Below are positions 9,758 through 20,839 of a stretch of 64,000 nt of DNA, one piece after another (the stretch's first letter is position 1; each line of letters starts with the position of its first letter). The notes beneath the pieces are model-generated. The model was not told where the DNA came from and did no database searches. It saw nothing but the letters and a program-made list of their open reading frames with translations. Made by a program: the position numbers and the translations under genes. The DNA is from Caenorhabditis remanei (lineage: Eukaryota > Nematoda > Chromadorea > Rhabditida > Rhabditidae), in the NCBI RefSeq assembly GCF_010183535.1, contig NC_071333.1, positions 62,001-126,000 on the forward strand, written 5' to 3'.

Positions 9758-12700
9758 ATGAGTCAACATCCCGCGCGAAGGTGAGTTTCATAATTAGAGG
9801 GTAATTTGGATAAACCATGAATAAGCTAATAATTATTTAAATAATCCGAATAACTTTAGTTAAACTTTGATTATGGTATGCAACCACTAAAAACTTCTTG
9901 AAAAATGTTTATCATCCGTTCTCCATCCTTTGGTTTCACCGTCCTCTAAATCAAAAAGTGAAATGTTCGGCCATCATAAGAAAACCTTCGGCCAGCCAGA
10001 ATTTAAAATTTTTTGACGAAACACTGTTCGGATTCCATCAATTTTCCTATCAACTTTTGTAGTTTAATTTTTAAAGTTAATTTTTAAATTTAATAAATTT
10101 AATTTCCTGATTCTGCTCGTTCTTTGGATTCCGAACCTTGTACGTTTATCTTTCTGAACTTTTTGATGGAAAATTGCCTCACTTTTTCTTCTACTGAATT
10201 TTAGATCTGGGTTTTCGCACATTCTTCCATTTCCAAAGTTCTTTACTTTAATTTTTCATTTTTTCAAACATCAATTACTTTTTTCTAATATTTTATTGAC
10301 CTCGGTTTGAAATTTTCGATTTTTATCTAGATTCCAGAATACCGATATTTCAATTTTATTTGTGAATTATTGTTCCCAGAAATTTTTTCTAAGATTCCAC
10401 CTCTTTCAAAAGACGTTTCAAGTTCTGAATTTTGTGTTTTTCTTCGCATTTCTTTGATTTTTACGTCAACTTTCTCGGATTTTGGCTTCATCCAAGCTGA
10501 AATTCCGACCTTGGCTCCCAATTTTGTGTGAGGTCTGAATCCGATTTTCCGAGTACCAACTTTTCGAGTAGAGTTCGAGTTCTAATACGCCAGCCACATG
10601 GTTCCATCTCTGAGCCCTCTCGACTCATTTCTTCGATTTTGAGATGAACTTGAATTTTCAAGATTTTCATCTACCCCCTGAAACATTCTAGTTTTAAAAC
10701 CTGTAAGAACCAAAATTTTGCGAGGAGTTTGAATTTCAGACCCTCAAACACGTGGTGTTTCACACAAATGAGATATGAGCTCATTTCGAGCTGCAAAGGC
10801 CTGAATGTGACTTCGGTGAAGAGCCACGTGTCTGGGTATCGAAATTCTAACTGCTCGCAAAATTTTAGTACGCTTTTTCAAACTTTTTATACTAGTCTTT
10901 TTCAATTGAAAATAACCACTTTTTTATAGAAGCGCAAACATTTGGCCGTTTCACACAACTTCAAAGCTCCTGAAGATCATCTACCAAGAAACTGAAAAAT
11001 CCGAGTCGTTCATCTCGTTAAGAAGAGCATGCAAACCATTTACACATCTGAATGAAAAAATTCGAAGAAGATTTCCGTTGAAAGATGTAGTTGCAAAGTA
11101 AGTTTTATCAAATTTTCTGAACTAGTTTTGATTTATTTCAATTGCAGAGCACACGAATTTCTGACCACATCCACAATTATGTGTGACGAATTTAATATCG
11201 ACGCCCAACAAAAAGCAAAGATGCTTTACAAGCTGCAAATCCGACCACACGATGATTTTTTGAAACTGTAAGTGAAATGTGACAGTTTTGGTTCCTTTTT
11301 TGAGACAGATTTTTGTAGGATAATGGATCATCCCGAAATTGCTGATGGCAAATGCGGAGCATGGTTTGCGAGTATGAATTTGTACAGCAACATGCAGGTC
11401 AAGGAAGAAATCTTCGAGAATAACCAGGAACGGGAAATTTCTGATTATACAATGGATACCAGAGAAGTGGCAGTTGGGTACAAACATGTAGACGACTTTG
11501 TGATGCAAGGCGATGCAGATTCGAGATTCTTTACACCGAAGTGGAATACAGTAAGTTGAGAATTAGTGGATACTGACTTAGACAGAATTAAGTGGGTATG
11601 AGCGTTAGTTGTGACACATTTCCGCAGAGGGTTAGAAAATTTTTTAGAGAAATACAGCACCTTTTAAAAGAGTATCAACATTGTCTGTTTTCAGTGGAAA
11701 ATGACCAACTTAGAAAGTTAATTTCGATGTCTCCTGATTTTCCAACGATTTTCATTTTGTATGAATTGGACAGATCCAAAATAGCACATCATTTTTGTAA
11801 TTGACCATTTTTTGCAAGGGCATTGTCTTGAAAGTTACAGGTGGTCAAAGCATCTTTTCGACTGAAGACAGCCAACGTAGATAACTTTTTGAGCGATACT
11901 GTAGCTTAGAGCTTCGAAGAGCTTTAGCAATTTAAATTGATGATCAGTAAAGCGAAAATCTTTGTATGCGATAAAAATCTTTAAAGTTGAGGTTTTGGAA
12001 CTTCTGAAAGCGTCTAAACTACCAGTTTCCAGATGTTTGAAATTTTGTTACTATTTCGATTACAAAATTTATTAAATATGGTTTTGTTCAGAATATGCAT
12101 GAGAACGGAACCACACCAACTTCTCAATTTCACCAAGTTATTGAAAAAGAAATTGCGGGCAACCTGAAGTACGCAAGTTCTGCTGAACACATGGATATAG
12201 AAGATGAACATATAGACATCCTAACGATTGAAGACACTCCCTATCCAGAAACGTGGCATAGTGAGAAATCAGTTGTAAGTTATAAATAGTATAAAAGATT
12301 CTATTTTTTTTCCATCGTACTCATTTACTATTTCAGACCATGCCCGAAAACACTACTCCGCCACCAACTACACCTTCGAAACGAGTTCAAGAAAAGCTGA
12401 TGCGGAATAGTGAGGAGTTGGAATTCACTAAGAAGATAGAAACATCACCAGTTAACAATTTGTTATCAACTGCTACAAAAGCACTGAACATGGAAGAGGA
12501 GTCGGTAAGTTGTGTGTAGAAAAAAAATTGTTGGGCGATTAATACGTGGAATAGAATAGTTTTCATTGTGTGATATAAAATGTAGGAGAACATACTTTTG
12601 ACAAACAATTAGAAATCTGACAAGGAAAGTTTTTGTTGACGCTGTTTTCAAACGATCTATAGATTAGATTACGCTCTCGATTTTTGTCACTGTCATCAAA

Positions 12701-14372
12701 CATTTTTGTCGTTGCAGCAGACGATTGAGGTCACTGTGAACGATATGAATTACCCGCATTGTAGATCAATGACACTGCATCTTGAGTTTTCAGATGGTCT
12801 GGTTCCCATGTCTTTCTTTATCTACTCCAGATTTTTATGCTTACTATGGAATGACTAACAGAGAACATCTTTGCATATTTGTTTTTGCCGATTTGGAATT
12901 CCATTTGACCAAACTTAACCATTTGAGACCTTTGAGAACTTATAACTCGGCTTGCAGAGACATTTAACCGGTTTTGAAGGCAGAAATGGACTCCACGTAT
13001 TCGAAATTACCAATAACGTAATGAATAGATTGGTTGAAAGCCGCGTTTCCAAAGACTTCCCTTGTGAGAGATCCACAAACAAAAGTTCCATTTTGGTGCA
13101 TCAACGTTTTGCATATTCCAGAAAACATCCCCCGAACTTGATGCAAAACTGATACTCGATTTCATCAAAGCTGTTGACAACACGTATTCAAGAAACCCAC
13201 ATTGCCGAGATCTTCTAAAGTATTGCAATCATTTTGTGTCCTACTGCACAACAGGTCTCACGGCGGAAACATTAGAGTACAAGTAAGTGTCGATTTCTAT
13301 TATTTTATGAAAAATGTTATGTTTCTAGAGTCAGAAACGCTTTTGCAAGGCAGGATGAGATATTCGATAGCTGGGATGTCAACTTATGTTGTAGAATGAT
13401 TAAAACATTTGAATTCCGGCTAGGAAAACGTCTACAAGAGAAGTAAGGAGATGCATTCCCTTATTAACTCAATAAAACAGTATTTTTCAGAATTAGGAAA
13501 GAAAATGAAGTATGGTGGCATCAGTATTTGCTACATAGTGCCCATAAAATTGAACCCGAAGCAATTTCACCACTTCCAAAGCTTTCAGAACTAGAGGACA
13601 GGTAAGACATTATATATTTTCCTTCATTTTCATTTTCTGCAGTTCTCCATCGATACCTGAAAAACAACCTTCAAAAAAACCAGCTTGGAAGAAACCATCA
13701 CATAGAAAACCAAAAGAGAAAAAAGGAACAACAAAAAAATCAACTCCTAAAACATCACCAGTCTACAATTTTCTTGATCCACAAAGCAATCTTGTCCCGA
13801 ATTCAAATGCATGCGAATCTGTGAACGCTCAGCATGTGCTATATAGTCTGAAAGTGTACATAAATCGAATGAAGTCACCTCTTTTCACACCATTTACAAA
13901 AGAAGTGGATGCAGCTATTAAAAATAGTCCTGTGAACAGAGTGAGTATTTTCCACAGATGTTTTCAATTGAAAATATTCTTGTTTTCAGTTTATCAGTGG
14001 AGCAAAACTCATCCAACTAATAATGGGTACTGTCGAGTACGTGACATCTAAAAGTCGATTCATCAAAGGAGGTGACACAAGTGGTGCAGTTTCGGTCACT
14101 AAGATGCTGACTGGTCTTCATAGTTTTGCCTCATCTTTCGAATTTGCTGGTCTTCAAAAAGTTTTGCACGACATCAATCAAGCGAAATTGGAACTTGAAA
14201 ACAGCGAAAGTGTAAGTTTTCAAAAATAAAAACTAACAGAAACCTGTTTCTTTTTGTTCAGAAAGTCCCATTTGGAAACGTGCTCATCCTGTTCAAATCG
14301 TTTTTCTTTGCTACTGACCCACATGAAGTTTTCAAAATCTTCAACGAGCTTCCTTTAATTTTTTCCGTGTAA
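9758..14372 (+). CDS. SPK-like domain protein, 12 exons, about 636 residues
   Basis: Exons: 9758-9780, 10930-11097, 11148-11267, 11319-11550, 12092-12274, 12337-12504, 13122-13282, 13329-13442, 13491-13601, 13643-13940, 13990-14211, 14262-14372. All junctions keep phase and the sum (1911 nt) is divisible by three. Residues about 8-125 resemble the SPK domain (DUF545) found in nematode SET, PHD and kinase-linked nuclear proteins: IYQETEKSESF, ACKPFTHLNEKIRRRFPL, then FNIDAQQKAKMLYKLQI, DDFLKLIMDHPEIAD and GAW. A lysine/proline-rich linker (exon 10) and a helical C-terminal module (exons 10-12) follow. The first three exons match in length and phase those of the SPK-transposase gene at 24.1-29.5 kb, and the C-terminal module is alike too (AQHVLYSLK versus AHLILLALR; KGGDTSGAVSV versus RGDETNSVSL). 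A chromatin or nuclear role is only inferred. Intron 6 holds a dispersed repeat; intron 1 is 1.15 kb. Confidence 0.8.
12715..12800 (+). repeat. Dispersed repeat, copy 1 (inside an intron)
   Basis: ACGATTGAGGTCACTGTGAA and GTAGATCAATGACACTG match, in the opposite orientation, segments at about 20287-20346 and 60376-60450. The copy lies between exons 6 and 7 of the SPK-like gene and includes an exon-like open frame (VTVNDMNYPHCRSMTL), which is why a gene finder may wrongly add an exon here. Confidence 0.7.
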
Positions 14373-15131
14373 GTGTTTTCCTGATTTGTCAAGACCCATT
14401 CGTTCAATTATTATTAGCTGTGAGCTGTTCCTTTTCGTGTATTTATAATTGAAAACCCATTCCTCATTTATTATATTTTCGGTTGAAAACTGCACTTTTT
14501 CATTTCTCTTTCGCTTTTTTTCTAGTTTTTTTCTAGTCACGTGACTCAATTTTACGTAAAATTATGATTTTGTGAGTTTTTATCTAGTTTTTGTAGTCTT
14601 AATCCCATTTTCAAGTTCTTCTTGCTTTTCATCTTGTCATGTCACCTCCATTTCCGGTTTTGTAAACTTTTAATTCCAAAAATCGCCTGTCTCGGAATAA
14701 ATGTTACTTTCTTTTTGTCCAAATCCCTCAATCAAAATGTTTTACTGTACATAGTAACATTTGGGAACAATTTCATTGATGACACTAACTCATCGCTTGT
14801 TTTCTGAAAATAAAACAGAGTTCACACTTAAAAAACCCGGAAAATGTCGGTTCATCAGTGCCTTCGGTGAAGATAACACTAATTACGCATATTTTTGTAA
14901 TTATAAACAACTTTATTCAGAAACCCAGGTTTTCAAACATTTAATAAGGTAAAATAGATATAGATAAATAAGCAAACAGAAAAAATAGAAAGAAAAGATA
15001 AATAAAATAGAAATTAGATATAATAGAGAGATAAAATAAAAAATGGTGAAAATAGTGAGATTAGGGCGACAATAGATAGCTTGACATGTGTACTGACTAT
15101 ACAAATTATGAAAGTATTGGGACCAATTAAG
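14373..15131. repeat. Intergenic with an A-rich low-complexity block
   Basis: No gene seen. AATAAA-like sites at about 14694 and 14807 could serve the upstream gene. Positions 14945-15060 are a purine-rich run of AATAGA/AAATAGA-type repeats. Confidence 0.55.
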
Positions 15132-16250
15132 TTAATCATTCCATACGAAAAACATGAAATAGTTTGTCGTCTTTTTGACTGTGCCAATTCTTCCATCAGC
15201 CCTCTTAACTTCAAATCCAGTGGAACAGTCGAATGTGTCGGCGGAGAATTCATAGTGTTCTTTGATTCTGAAATGATTTCATATTCATACAGAAACTATA
15301 AAACAAATCTTACAAAGAATTATAAGGGTAGATACTATCCCTCTTCAAGGACACCTTTTCCATATTCGAAAAAATGTTGAGTTCCCAATCTTTTTGATTT
15401 GACATGTAAACTATCATTGATTGCAACTTGTCATCAGTTTTTTCCGCCCAAAATTTCAGGAACATGTTGATCATGAAAGGATCGTACATGTCAGTTTCCA
15501 AGAATGCATGTTCTCCTTTGAAAAAGAGTAGCATTCGTTGTACTCGACAACAAATGTTTTTCACATAAATATTATTTATACTGAGTATTGGATCATCACC
15601 ACTCATTGCATTACGACGATAAAGATTTTCAGCAATACATAGTTCCTGATCCGAGTGATCGGTAAAAAACAAAGGAGGAATTTCTCCAGTTAATTTACTC
15701 TTCTTGATCATATTCGGTTTCAAGGAAGTTTGCAGTTGAATTCGTATCTCATCATAATCACTAAATTTGACAAAATAATTAGTGGGAGAGTGGAATAGAT
15801 CACAAAGATGAGCATAGAACTCATTTATTTGAAGATGATTGAACCTTTGTTCTAACGTCAAGTGTTCAGACTCCCAAGAACCTCTGAAACTTTTGAATGA
15901 AGGTTAAAAGTCGGAGATTAATACAAAACTTACTTGCAGTATATTCCCAAGTTATTTGGCAATTTTATAATATTCAAATCACCTTTTCTTGGGAAAAATG
16001 GTTCGTTCAAAATGTTGAGCACAGAGCATTTGCTATTTGGTTTTCCGTTATGAATATGAAACATTATATTGTTTTTTCTTTGTACATCAAATATTATTTC
16101 ACACTGTTGACTTCTGGCTCCTTTTATCAATTGTTTAGTTCTAGCTGAGCAGAATGAAAGGAATAGTAGTTCTGATGGATGGAGTTGTTCGAAAATCTCT
16201 CGTTGAATCAAACAGGGAAAATTGAAAATTTTCATTGTGGCAAAGTTCAT
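15132..16250 (-). CDS. F-box protein with FBA_2-type C-terminus
   Basis: Exons 16250-15934, 15883-15314 and 15267-15132 join in phase (317+570+136 = 1023 nt, 340 residues); both introns are about 50 bases. Residues 6-45 form an F-box: MKIFNFPCLIQREIFEQL, PSELLFLSFCSARTKQLIK. The C-terminal exon gives the FBA_2 signature DTFDCSTGFEVKRADGR, GTVKK and a final FFVWND. Such proteins (fbxb class in C. elegans) are substrate receptors of SCF ubiquitin ligases: the F-box binds a Skp1-related protein and the FBA_2 part is thought to bind the target. An ORF caller would stop at 15310; the GTAAGA donor at 15313 and the third exon restore the expected domain end. A start at the second Met is possible. 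This family is large and fast-evolving in Caenorhabditis. Confidence 0.88.
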
Positions 16251-16259
16251 GATCTAGAA

Positions 16260-16617
16260 AAAAGAATTCAGAATTGAATAGGAAAGAAATGAGAAATGTT
16301 GGGAGAAACGGCACAGAATGTAGAAATCAATGAGGTGCGCAAACAGAGAGAAAGGGGTCAAAAAACCACAACGATAACATCTGTCAGTTTCTTGGGTTGA
16401 CACATGTCAACTGGGCAGATTAATTGGGTGAGAATCTTCCTAAAATGGTATTCTTTGTGTGTATTTATTCCTATATCGATTTCAGGGCTAAGACATTCAA
16501 TTCGTATTACATAATGATGGGAAACTAAAGAGTAAGAAAATTAAACTCAAAGTGAGAGACTGAAAAAGACTCAATGAGAATAAGCACATAAATCTATAAA
16601 AAGAACAAAACAAAGTT
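16260..16617. other. Intergenic, nothing recognised
   Basis: Upstream flank of the F-box gene. No box, repeat or exon could be supported. Confidence 0.4.
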
Positions 16618-16890
16618 CAATAATCCACCGTAGAGCGGTTGGTTGTCTTCAGACCTAGCACTCCGCTACTAGTGACCATCGGGAGTCGACCACACCACAC
16701 GGAAGAGAGGGAGAGAGACACATAGTAAAGTGAACCCTTCGCTTTATTAGAGTGAATACTGACGATGAATTGCAGTATTGCGACGTTGATATTTGAAACC
16801 CCACAAGCATTCAAAGTGCTACATACATCAGCACAGAAATAACGTACCAGTGTTGGACACCGTATTTGGGATTGTCTGTGCAACACAACA
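16618..16890 (-). mobile_element. Possible 3' LTR of the BEL/Pao element
   Basis: Read on the minus strand the block begins TGTTGTGTTGCACAG, contains AATAAA inside and lies downstream of the BEL/Pao coding relic, where its 3' LTR should be. A matching 5' LTR is not visible, so this is inference only. Confidence 0.3.
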
Positions 16891-17214
16891 AAGTAGTAAA
16901 CATCGTGGATTGAAAGTGCTTTTGCCTTTGGAAACGACTTTTTAGCGACTTTTCTTAATTCTTTTGATATTTCTGTATGACTTTATCGGTTCTTTGTGAA
17001 CAAATAGGTTATCTGTATGTTAACTCCTTGCATTGGTGGCAGATTGCCCTTTTTTCTCAAGAACACCTCATACTTCGGTAACTTAACCTGTTTATTAAAA
17101 GAATAATAACATAAAAACATAAGAATATATTAACATACGAAGAAATAAGAGAAGAAAAAACATATGATGGAGATAGAGAAAACTGATCAAAGTGCGAGTC
17201 TTCAAGACAGAAGA

Positions 17215-17612
17215 TACAGTACCGGCCAAAAAGGTATCATATTTTGCCTTTTTCAGTTGAAAATGCCCAACTTTGAGAGTGTGTCATAAATGTTCATGGT
17301 ATCGAACAGACAAAGAGTAGAACTTAATTTTTGTTCCTGACAACTTTTCTGTTCAAACACTCCCTAGCAAGTTATGTATCGACAAAGTATGTTTTCCCTC
17401 CAATCGACGAATTTCAGTGCAAAATAGTGCAAGCGTTGAGCTGACGTCTTAAAATGACCATAACTCTGTAGGGAGTATCCGTACAAAAAAGTTGTCAATT
17501 ACAAAAATGGGGTTATAGTGTTGGTCTGTTCGATCCCATAAAAAAGTATAGTGTGGGACAGTTAGTTTTACTATGACGCACACTCGAAGTTCGGCATTTT
17601 CAACAATGGTTG
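17215..17612. mobile_element. Tc1-like MITE, copy 1 (palindromic)
   Basis: Starts with TACAGTACCGGCCAAAAAGG, the kind of terminus seen in Tc1/mariner-like elements. CAGTTGAAAATGCCCAACTT near the left is answered by the complement of CGAAGTTCGGCATTTTCAAC at the right (about 17590-17610), so the element is an inverted repeat. It carries no coding sequence. It lies between the BEL/Pao relic and its putative LTR, so it may have inserted into that element. Related copies are at 45.5, 47.4 and probably 58.5 kb. Confidence 0.65.
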
Positions 17613-17749
17613 GATGCTGAGGTAATTGACTAATTGCTTCTGACTGGCGACGAAGACCGAATCCGGTACGGCGATCCGTCCACTCTCTCATGGCGATCGT
17701 TGTCGAAAGCGCAGGGTGAAGTTCCAGTTTCTTTCAAAACAATTCTTAC

Positions 17750-18548
17750 CTAATTGTCTATGATCTGGGCAGAGGCTCCCGCCTTGGCCAACTGTTGAAC
17801 TTCCATTCGTGTCAGTTGAGACTCCAGAAGTCGTTTCATTTTTTTTTTTAATTCTTGCGTTCCAAGATCCGCTGGGTTCTCTTCTGATGCAGCATGTCGA
17901 AAGCTCACTAGAATTCTTATGTAATTGATTTGAACCACTGTGTTGTATATGGATTTCAATCCATTTGCGACCAGGATTCCAACCACTTTCTTGTCTGTTG
18001 CTCCTTTCACCCAACTGAGTGCGATCGTGGAGTCCGTGAATGTGTCATTCTGTGACGTTGATGTTTTCCAGTTTCACGAATTCAATGGTTTTCAGGATGT
18101 TGACTATGCCCATCTCGAGCGCTTGCATATCCAGTTTTGGAATCGTCCAAATTTCTTTCAACGGTTTGACCTTTGATTTGGCGTAGATTAGGTGGCATCC
18201 CATTTCATTTACAACGTAAATTGTCCATAATTGTTGTACCGCTTTCCAACCAACTTTGAGCAAGCTAGAGAACATGGTTTTCTCTCGCTCAACATCTTGC
18301 TCAAGGTATTCGAGGGATTTCCTTTCTTCTTTTACGTCGATTCCAGATACTTGCATTTTGGTGTCGACTATTTCTTGCTCTCTTATTCCACTTTCAACTA
18401 GTCTCATCTCCCTGTTTGTAGTCTCATCTCCCTGTTTGCCGTTTGTGCACTCATGAGATGACTGTCTATTTTTGTTCTCTGAATCCACCGGAAACAACTG
18501 AAGTGTGCTTTTAGTTTCCTCCCTGTTCCTCGACTGATCTGGCAACAT
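17750..18548 (-). pseudogene. BEL/Pao retrotransposon polyprotein relic (RNase H region)
   Basis: On the minus strand, two frames carry the RT-tail/RNase H region of a BEL/Pao element: HLIYAKSKVKPLKEIWTIPK with LDMQALEMG (family pattern AK.RV.PLK...IPRLEL.A), then DSTIALSWVKGATDKK, LVANGLKSIY and FRHAASEENPADLGT (pattern WI...N...I...NPADLGTRG). The two parts are separated by a stop and frameshift at about 18045, after NINVTE. The upstream RT and the gag are absent. The element is dead and truncated. Confidence 0.8.
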
Positions 18549-18549
18549 T

Positions 18550-19345
18550 CACCATAAACAAAACTGGCTCTGGTTTTTGATACAATAATTCAAAAAGATT
18601 TGAAAAATAAGCGCTCGCCTCTGCTTTTACATTGAACAGAGGCGAAGCTTAGATACTATATGATAGTGTACGAAATAAATCATAACGAATGAAAAGAGTG
18701 ATTCATCATACATTGGAAGGGGAAAGAAGAACGATTTTCATAATGGAAAGGAACAGAGCTTAAATTGAGAGGAAAATGTGTACAGAAAAGCACAAAAAGA
18801 ATCAAAAACCGTGAGGAACGACGCTTTCAACAGGAAGGATTCGTTCTTTTTTCAACTACGAGATTTTCTAAAATCTAACATTCACCCTTTTCACTCGCTG
18901 TGTCGGTTTTCTGGGAATGTTCAACGATATTCACCTTTTCAAATGTTCTTACACGATTCATTTCTTGTATTTAGCTATAAGCTACTAAGATTTTGAATAA
19001 AATATTCAAAAGTTTATAAAACTAGCCGTATAATCAATTTAATTCAGTGCTTACAAAAATTATTTTTAAAATATCAGAAATAGACTATTCATTCAGAAAG
19101 GATGTTAATAATAGTTTGAAACATAAATTCAAAAAAAAGCAGTAATATGTGCAAGTAGGACGGTTAACTTGTCGCCCAGTGGTCGCTCAGAATGATAAAG
19201 AAACAAAGCAATGTCTCTTTGCAGAGAGAATGCAAGACGCAGGGTCTCAGTTAGTCACCCCACAGCAAATATTCAAGTGTTTGAGTGTGATAAGAAGAAA
19301 ACAAAAGTTTTTAGAAAAAATGGATCTCAACTAAATTTCTAAGGG
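18550..19345. other. Intergenic, nothing firm
   Basis: Contains a small inverted pair GCCTCTG...CAGAGGC near 18620-18645. No exon or RNA gene could be supported. Confidence 0.4.
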
Positions 19346-19359
19346 TTGTCCCGATGTAC

Positions 19360-20080
19360 ACCAGTTGGCTGAAAATGACCAATTCTGGCTGAAAATTGAG
19401 CTCAAATGCCTCAATTTTTCCATATTTTGTCTGTCTGTGTGTCCATATGTCCCACTTTCTATGAGAAATCTCTGAAAAATCGGAAAATTGAAAAACTAAG
19501 TCGATTTTGATTTATTTTCGCATTAAAAATGACTGAAAATACGCTTTTATGCCACTTTTCGTAGAATTTAACGAGATTTCGTGCTGAAAACTGCACATTT
19601 TTGAATGGAAAATACAGAAAATCGGCTGAAATTCGAACGTGTCTCGTTGGAACTGGTTATTGATTTTTTAGGCTGGAAATCACCATTTTCAATCAGAGTT
19701 TAGTGACTTTTAACCATTTTTCCTTGAAAATCAGTCAGAAATCACATTTTTCATTACTTTTTTCCTTAAAAATCATCTAAAAATTACTTTTTTCCAGAAT
19801 TTTGGCAATGAAGGGGAAATCGTCGGCTCCACGTCCTCGCCGAGCCAATAAATATTATATTCACCGAATTGTAATCCGGAGACGGATCACAGATATTGTA
19901 AAGTGAATGAGATGCCGGAGCAATGATTTTTGACGGAAAACATATCGAAAAATGAGTGAAAATAGGGTTTTGGCTGAAAATTGATCGAAAAATGTCTGCA
20001 AAAGGGATTTCTGGCCGAAAACAGATCGAAAAATGACTGAGAATCAGGTTTTCAGCCGAACAAGTGGATTATAGTTTAAA
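19360..20080. repeat. Diverged repetitive sequence rich in CTGAAAAT / GAAAAATG
   Basis: Blocks such as GGCTGAAAATTGAT, CGAAAAATGACTGA and TTTGGCTGAAAATTGATCG recur at irregular spacing. This looks like decayed tandem or nested repeat DNA. No gene seen. Confidence 0.45.
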
Positions 20081-20286
20081 AATAGGGTCTAAGATAAGAT
20101 TTTCAGATTCCAAAACAGGATTTGATTCTGAAAATTACTGAAAATGGAGGTTTTAAATCTAAAATGACCATTTTTCAACCCCAAAAACTCATTCCTTACA
20201 GTAAACCTATTTGGAAGAGAGCGTGTCATCCATAATCTGGAGTAGATGTAGGACGTCATGGGAACCCGATTATTTGAAAGTTCAGG

Positions 20287-20346
20287 TCGGAGTGTCATTA
20301 ACCTACAATGCGGATTTATATCATTCACGGTGACCTCAATCGTTTG
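20287..20346 (-). repeat. Dispersed repeat, copy 2
   Basis: Reverse complement of the copy at 12718-12800: GTGTCATTAACCTACAATGC and CACGGTGACCTCAATCGTTT. The minisatellite at 20348 starts directly next to it, as a shorter version does beside copy 3 near 60.46 kb. Confidence 0.7.
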
Positions 20347-20347
20347 T

Positions 20348-20553
20348 TACAATGACAAAACATGTTGAATACAGTGACAAAAGTGTCAGTTACAGTGACC
20401 AAATAGTCAGTTACAGTGACCAAATGGTCAGTTACAGTGAGCAAATTGTCAGTTTCAGTAACCGAATTCGCTAGTTACAGTGACCAAATTTTCAGATACA
20501 GTGACCAAATTTTTAGATACAGTGACCAAATTTACAGATACAGTGACCAAAAT
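20348..20553. repeat. Minisatellite, about 21-base unit, roughly ten copies
   Basis: Tandem variants of TTACAGTGACCAAATGGTCA, with drift in the last bases (ATAGTCAG, ATTTTCAG, ATTTACAG). Two similar units recur at about 60465-60495 next to another copy of the same dispersed repeat. Confidence 0.85.
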
Positions 20554-20839
20554 AGGGAAAATCAGATATCAGGAATGGCGAAATAAGAAAAAACCAGAAG
20601 TTTCAACAATTTCTTGTTTCCAAGTCGAATATAATTCTAGTTCAGGGAAATTACGTTGAAATGTGAGTCTTTTCGTCAATTATAAGAAAAAATGGCGCTT
20701 CCAGGGTAGGAAAGATTTTTCGAAAAACGAAAATACCCCTGAAAATGGGCACCAAAAGAAAATTTTTCAAGTATTTATAGTTTTGAATCAAATTCTCATC
20801 TAGGAAACTTTTAAGAGACAATGTCAGTAATTCTCGAAC

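Noticed and set aside
12718..12860. Extra exon reading VTVNDMNYPHCRSMTL in intron 6 of the SPK-like gene
   Set aside because: The same sequence recurs at 20.3 and 60.4 kb as repeat DNA, and exons 6 and 7 already join in phase without it.
20348..20553. Regular 21-base repeats resembling a CRISPR array
   Set aside because: There are no unique spacers; the units are contiguous and drifting, and the genome is eukaryotic. It is a minisatellite.
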